DNA of 5,528 nt from JBJSXF01 sp046086225 (GTDB lineage: Bacteria; Actinomycetota; Acidimicrobiia; IMCC26256; PALSA-610): assembly GCA_046086225.1 (NCBI GenBank), contig JBJSXF010000073.1:1-5528 (forward strand), read 5' to 3'. Below are positions 5,486 to 5,528 of this stretch, piece by piece; the stretch's first letter is position 1, and every line of letters starts with the position of its first letter. The notes under the pieces are model-generated. The model was not told the DNA's origin and ran no database searches. It saw only the letters and a list, made by a program, of their open reading frames with translations. The translations under genes were made by a program, and so were the position numbers.

Positions 5486-5528
5486 CCACGTCGGCGAGAC
5501 CTGGGGACGACCGCCATGGGATCAGGAG

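Noticed and set aside
1..5528. CRISPR array, tRNA or rRNA gene, insertion sequence or toxin-antitoxin pair
   Set aside because: No regularly spaced repeats, tRNA-like cloverleaf, transposase motif or small paired frames were seen; nearly all of the window is covered by recognisable genes.

Overview
The window is GC-rich DNA of actinobacterial character: GTG starts, packed genes with 4-base gaps or overlaps, a secreted protein with the WNGT-W repeat common in Actinomycetota, and antisense frames open by base composition. Assignment to Actinomycetota (perhaps Acidimicrobiia) is inferred from style and protein families only. No RNA genes, CRISPR arrays or insertion sequences were seen.

Left part (1-486). 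A minus-strand gene starts at 367 and runs off the left edge. It encodes a signal peptide and the first repeat of a secreted WNGT-W repeat protein. Its last 69 bases in the window are an exact reverse complement of its own signal-peptide region (1-69 against 235-303). This looks like a fold-back chimera at a contig end, so only 70-367 should be trusted as coding. The spacer 368-486 separates this gene from a plus-strand operon and carries a TTGACA-type promoter for the minus gene, a short tandem repeat and a strong ribosome binding site for the plus gene.

Middle (487-2317, plus). An SRPBCC-fold protein is followed after 4 bases by a class I FAD photolyase with the complete electron-transfer tryptophan triad. 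It probably repairs cyclobutane pyrimidine dimers with blue light.

Right part (2336-5451, minus). A DHA2-type 14-helix MFS exporter is followed, with a 4-base GTGA overlap, by a second and unrelated-lineage photolyase of the iron-sulfur FeS-BCP/PhrB type. Its four cluster cysteines have exactly the PhrB spacing, and it probably repairs (6-4) photoproducts. The two photolyases converge, with 18 bases between stop codons, and those stop codons lie in an imperfect hairpin. The exporter seems to start from a leaderless promoter with a 15-bp palindrome in the -35/-10 spacer.

Taken together, 487-5451 is a compact UV-damage locus: two light-driven enzymes that plausibly cover both main UV lesions, plus a lipid- or aromatic-binding fold protein and an exporter of unknown cargo. 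The enzyme families are well known. What deserves a second look is the arrangement, the coupling of an exporter to a photolyase, and the fold-back at the left edge.
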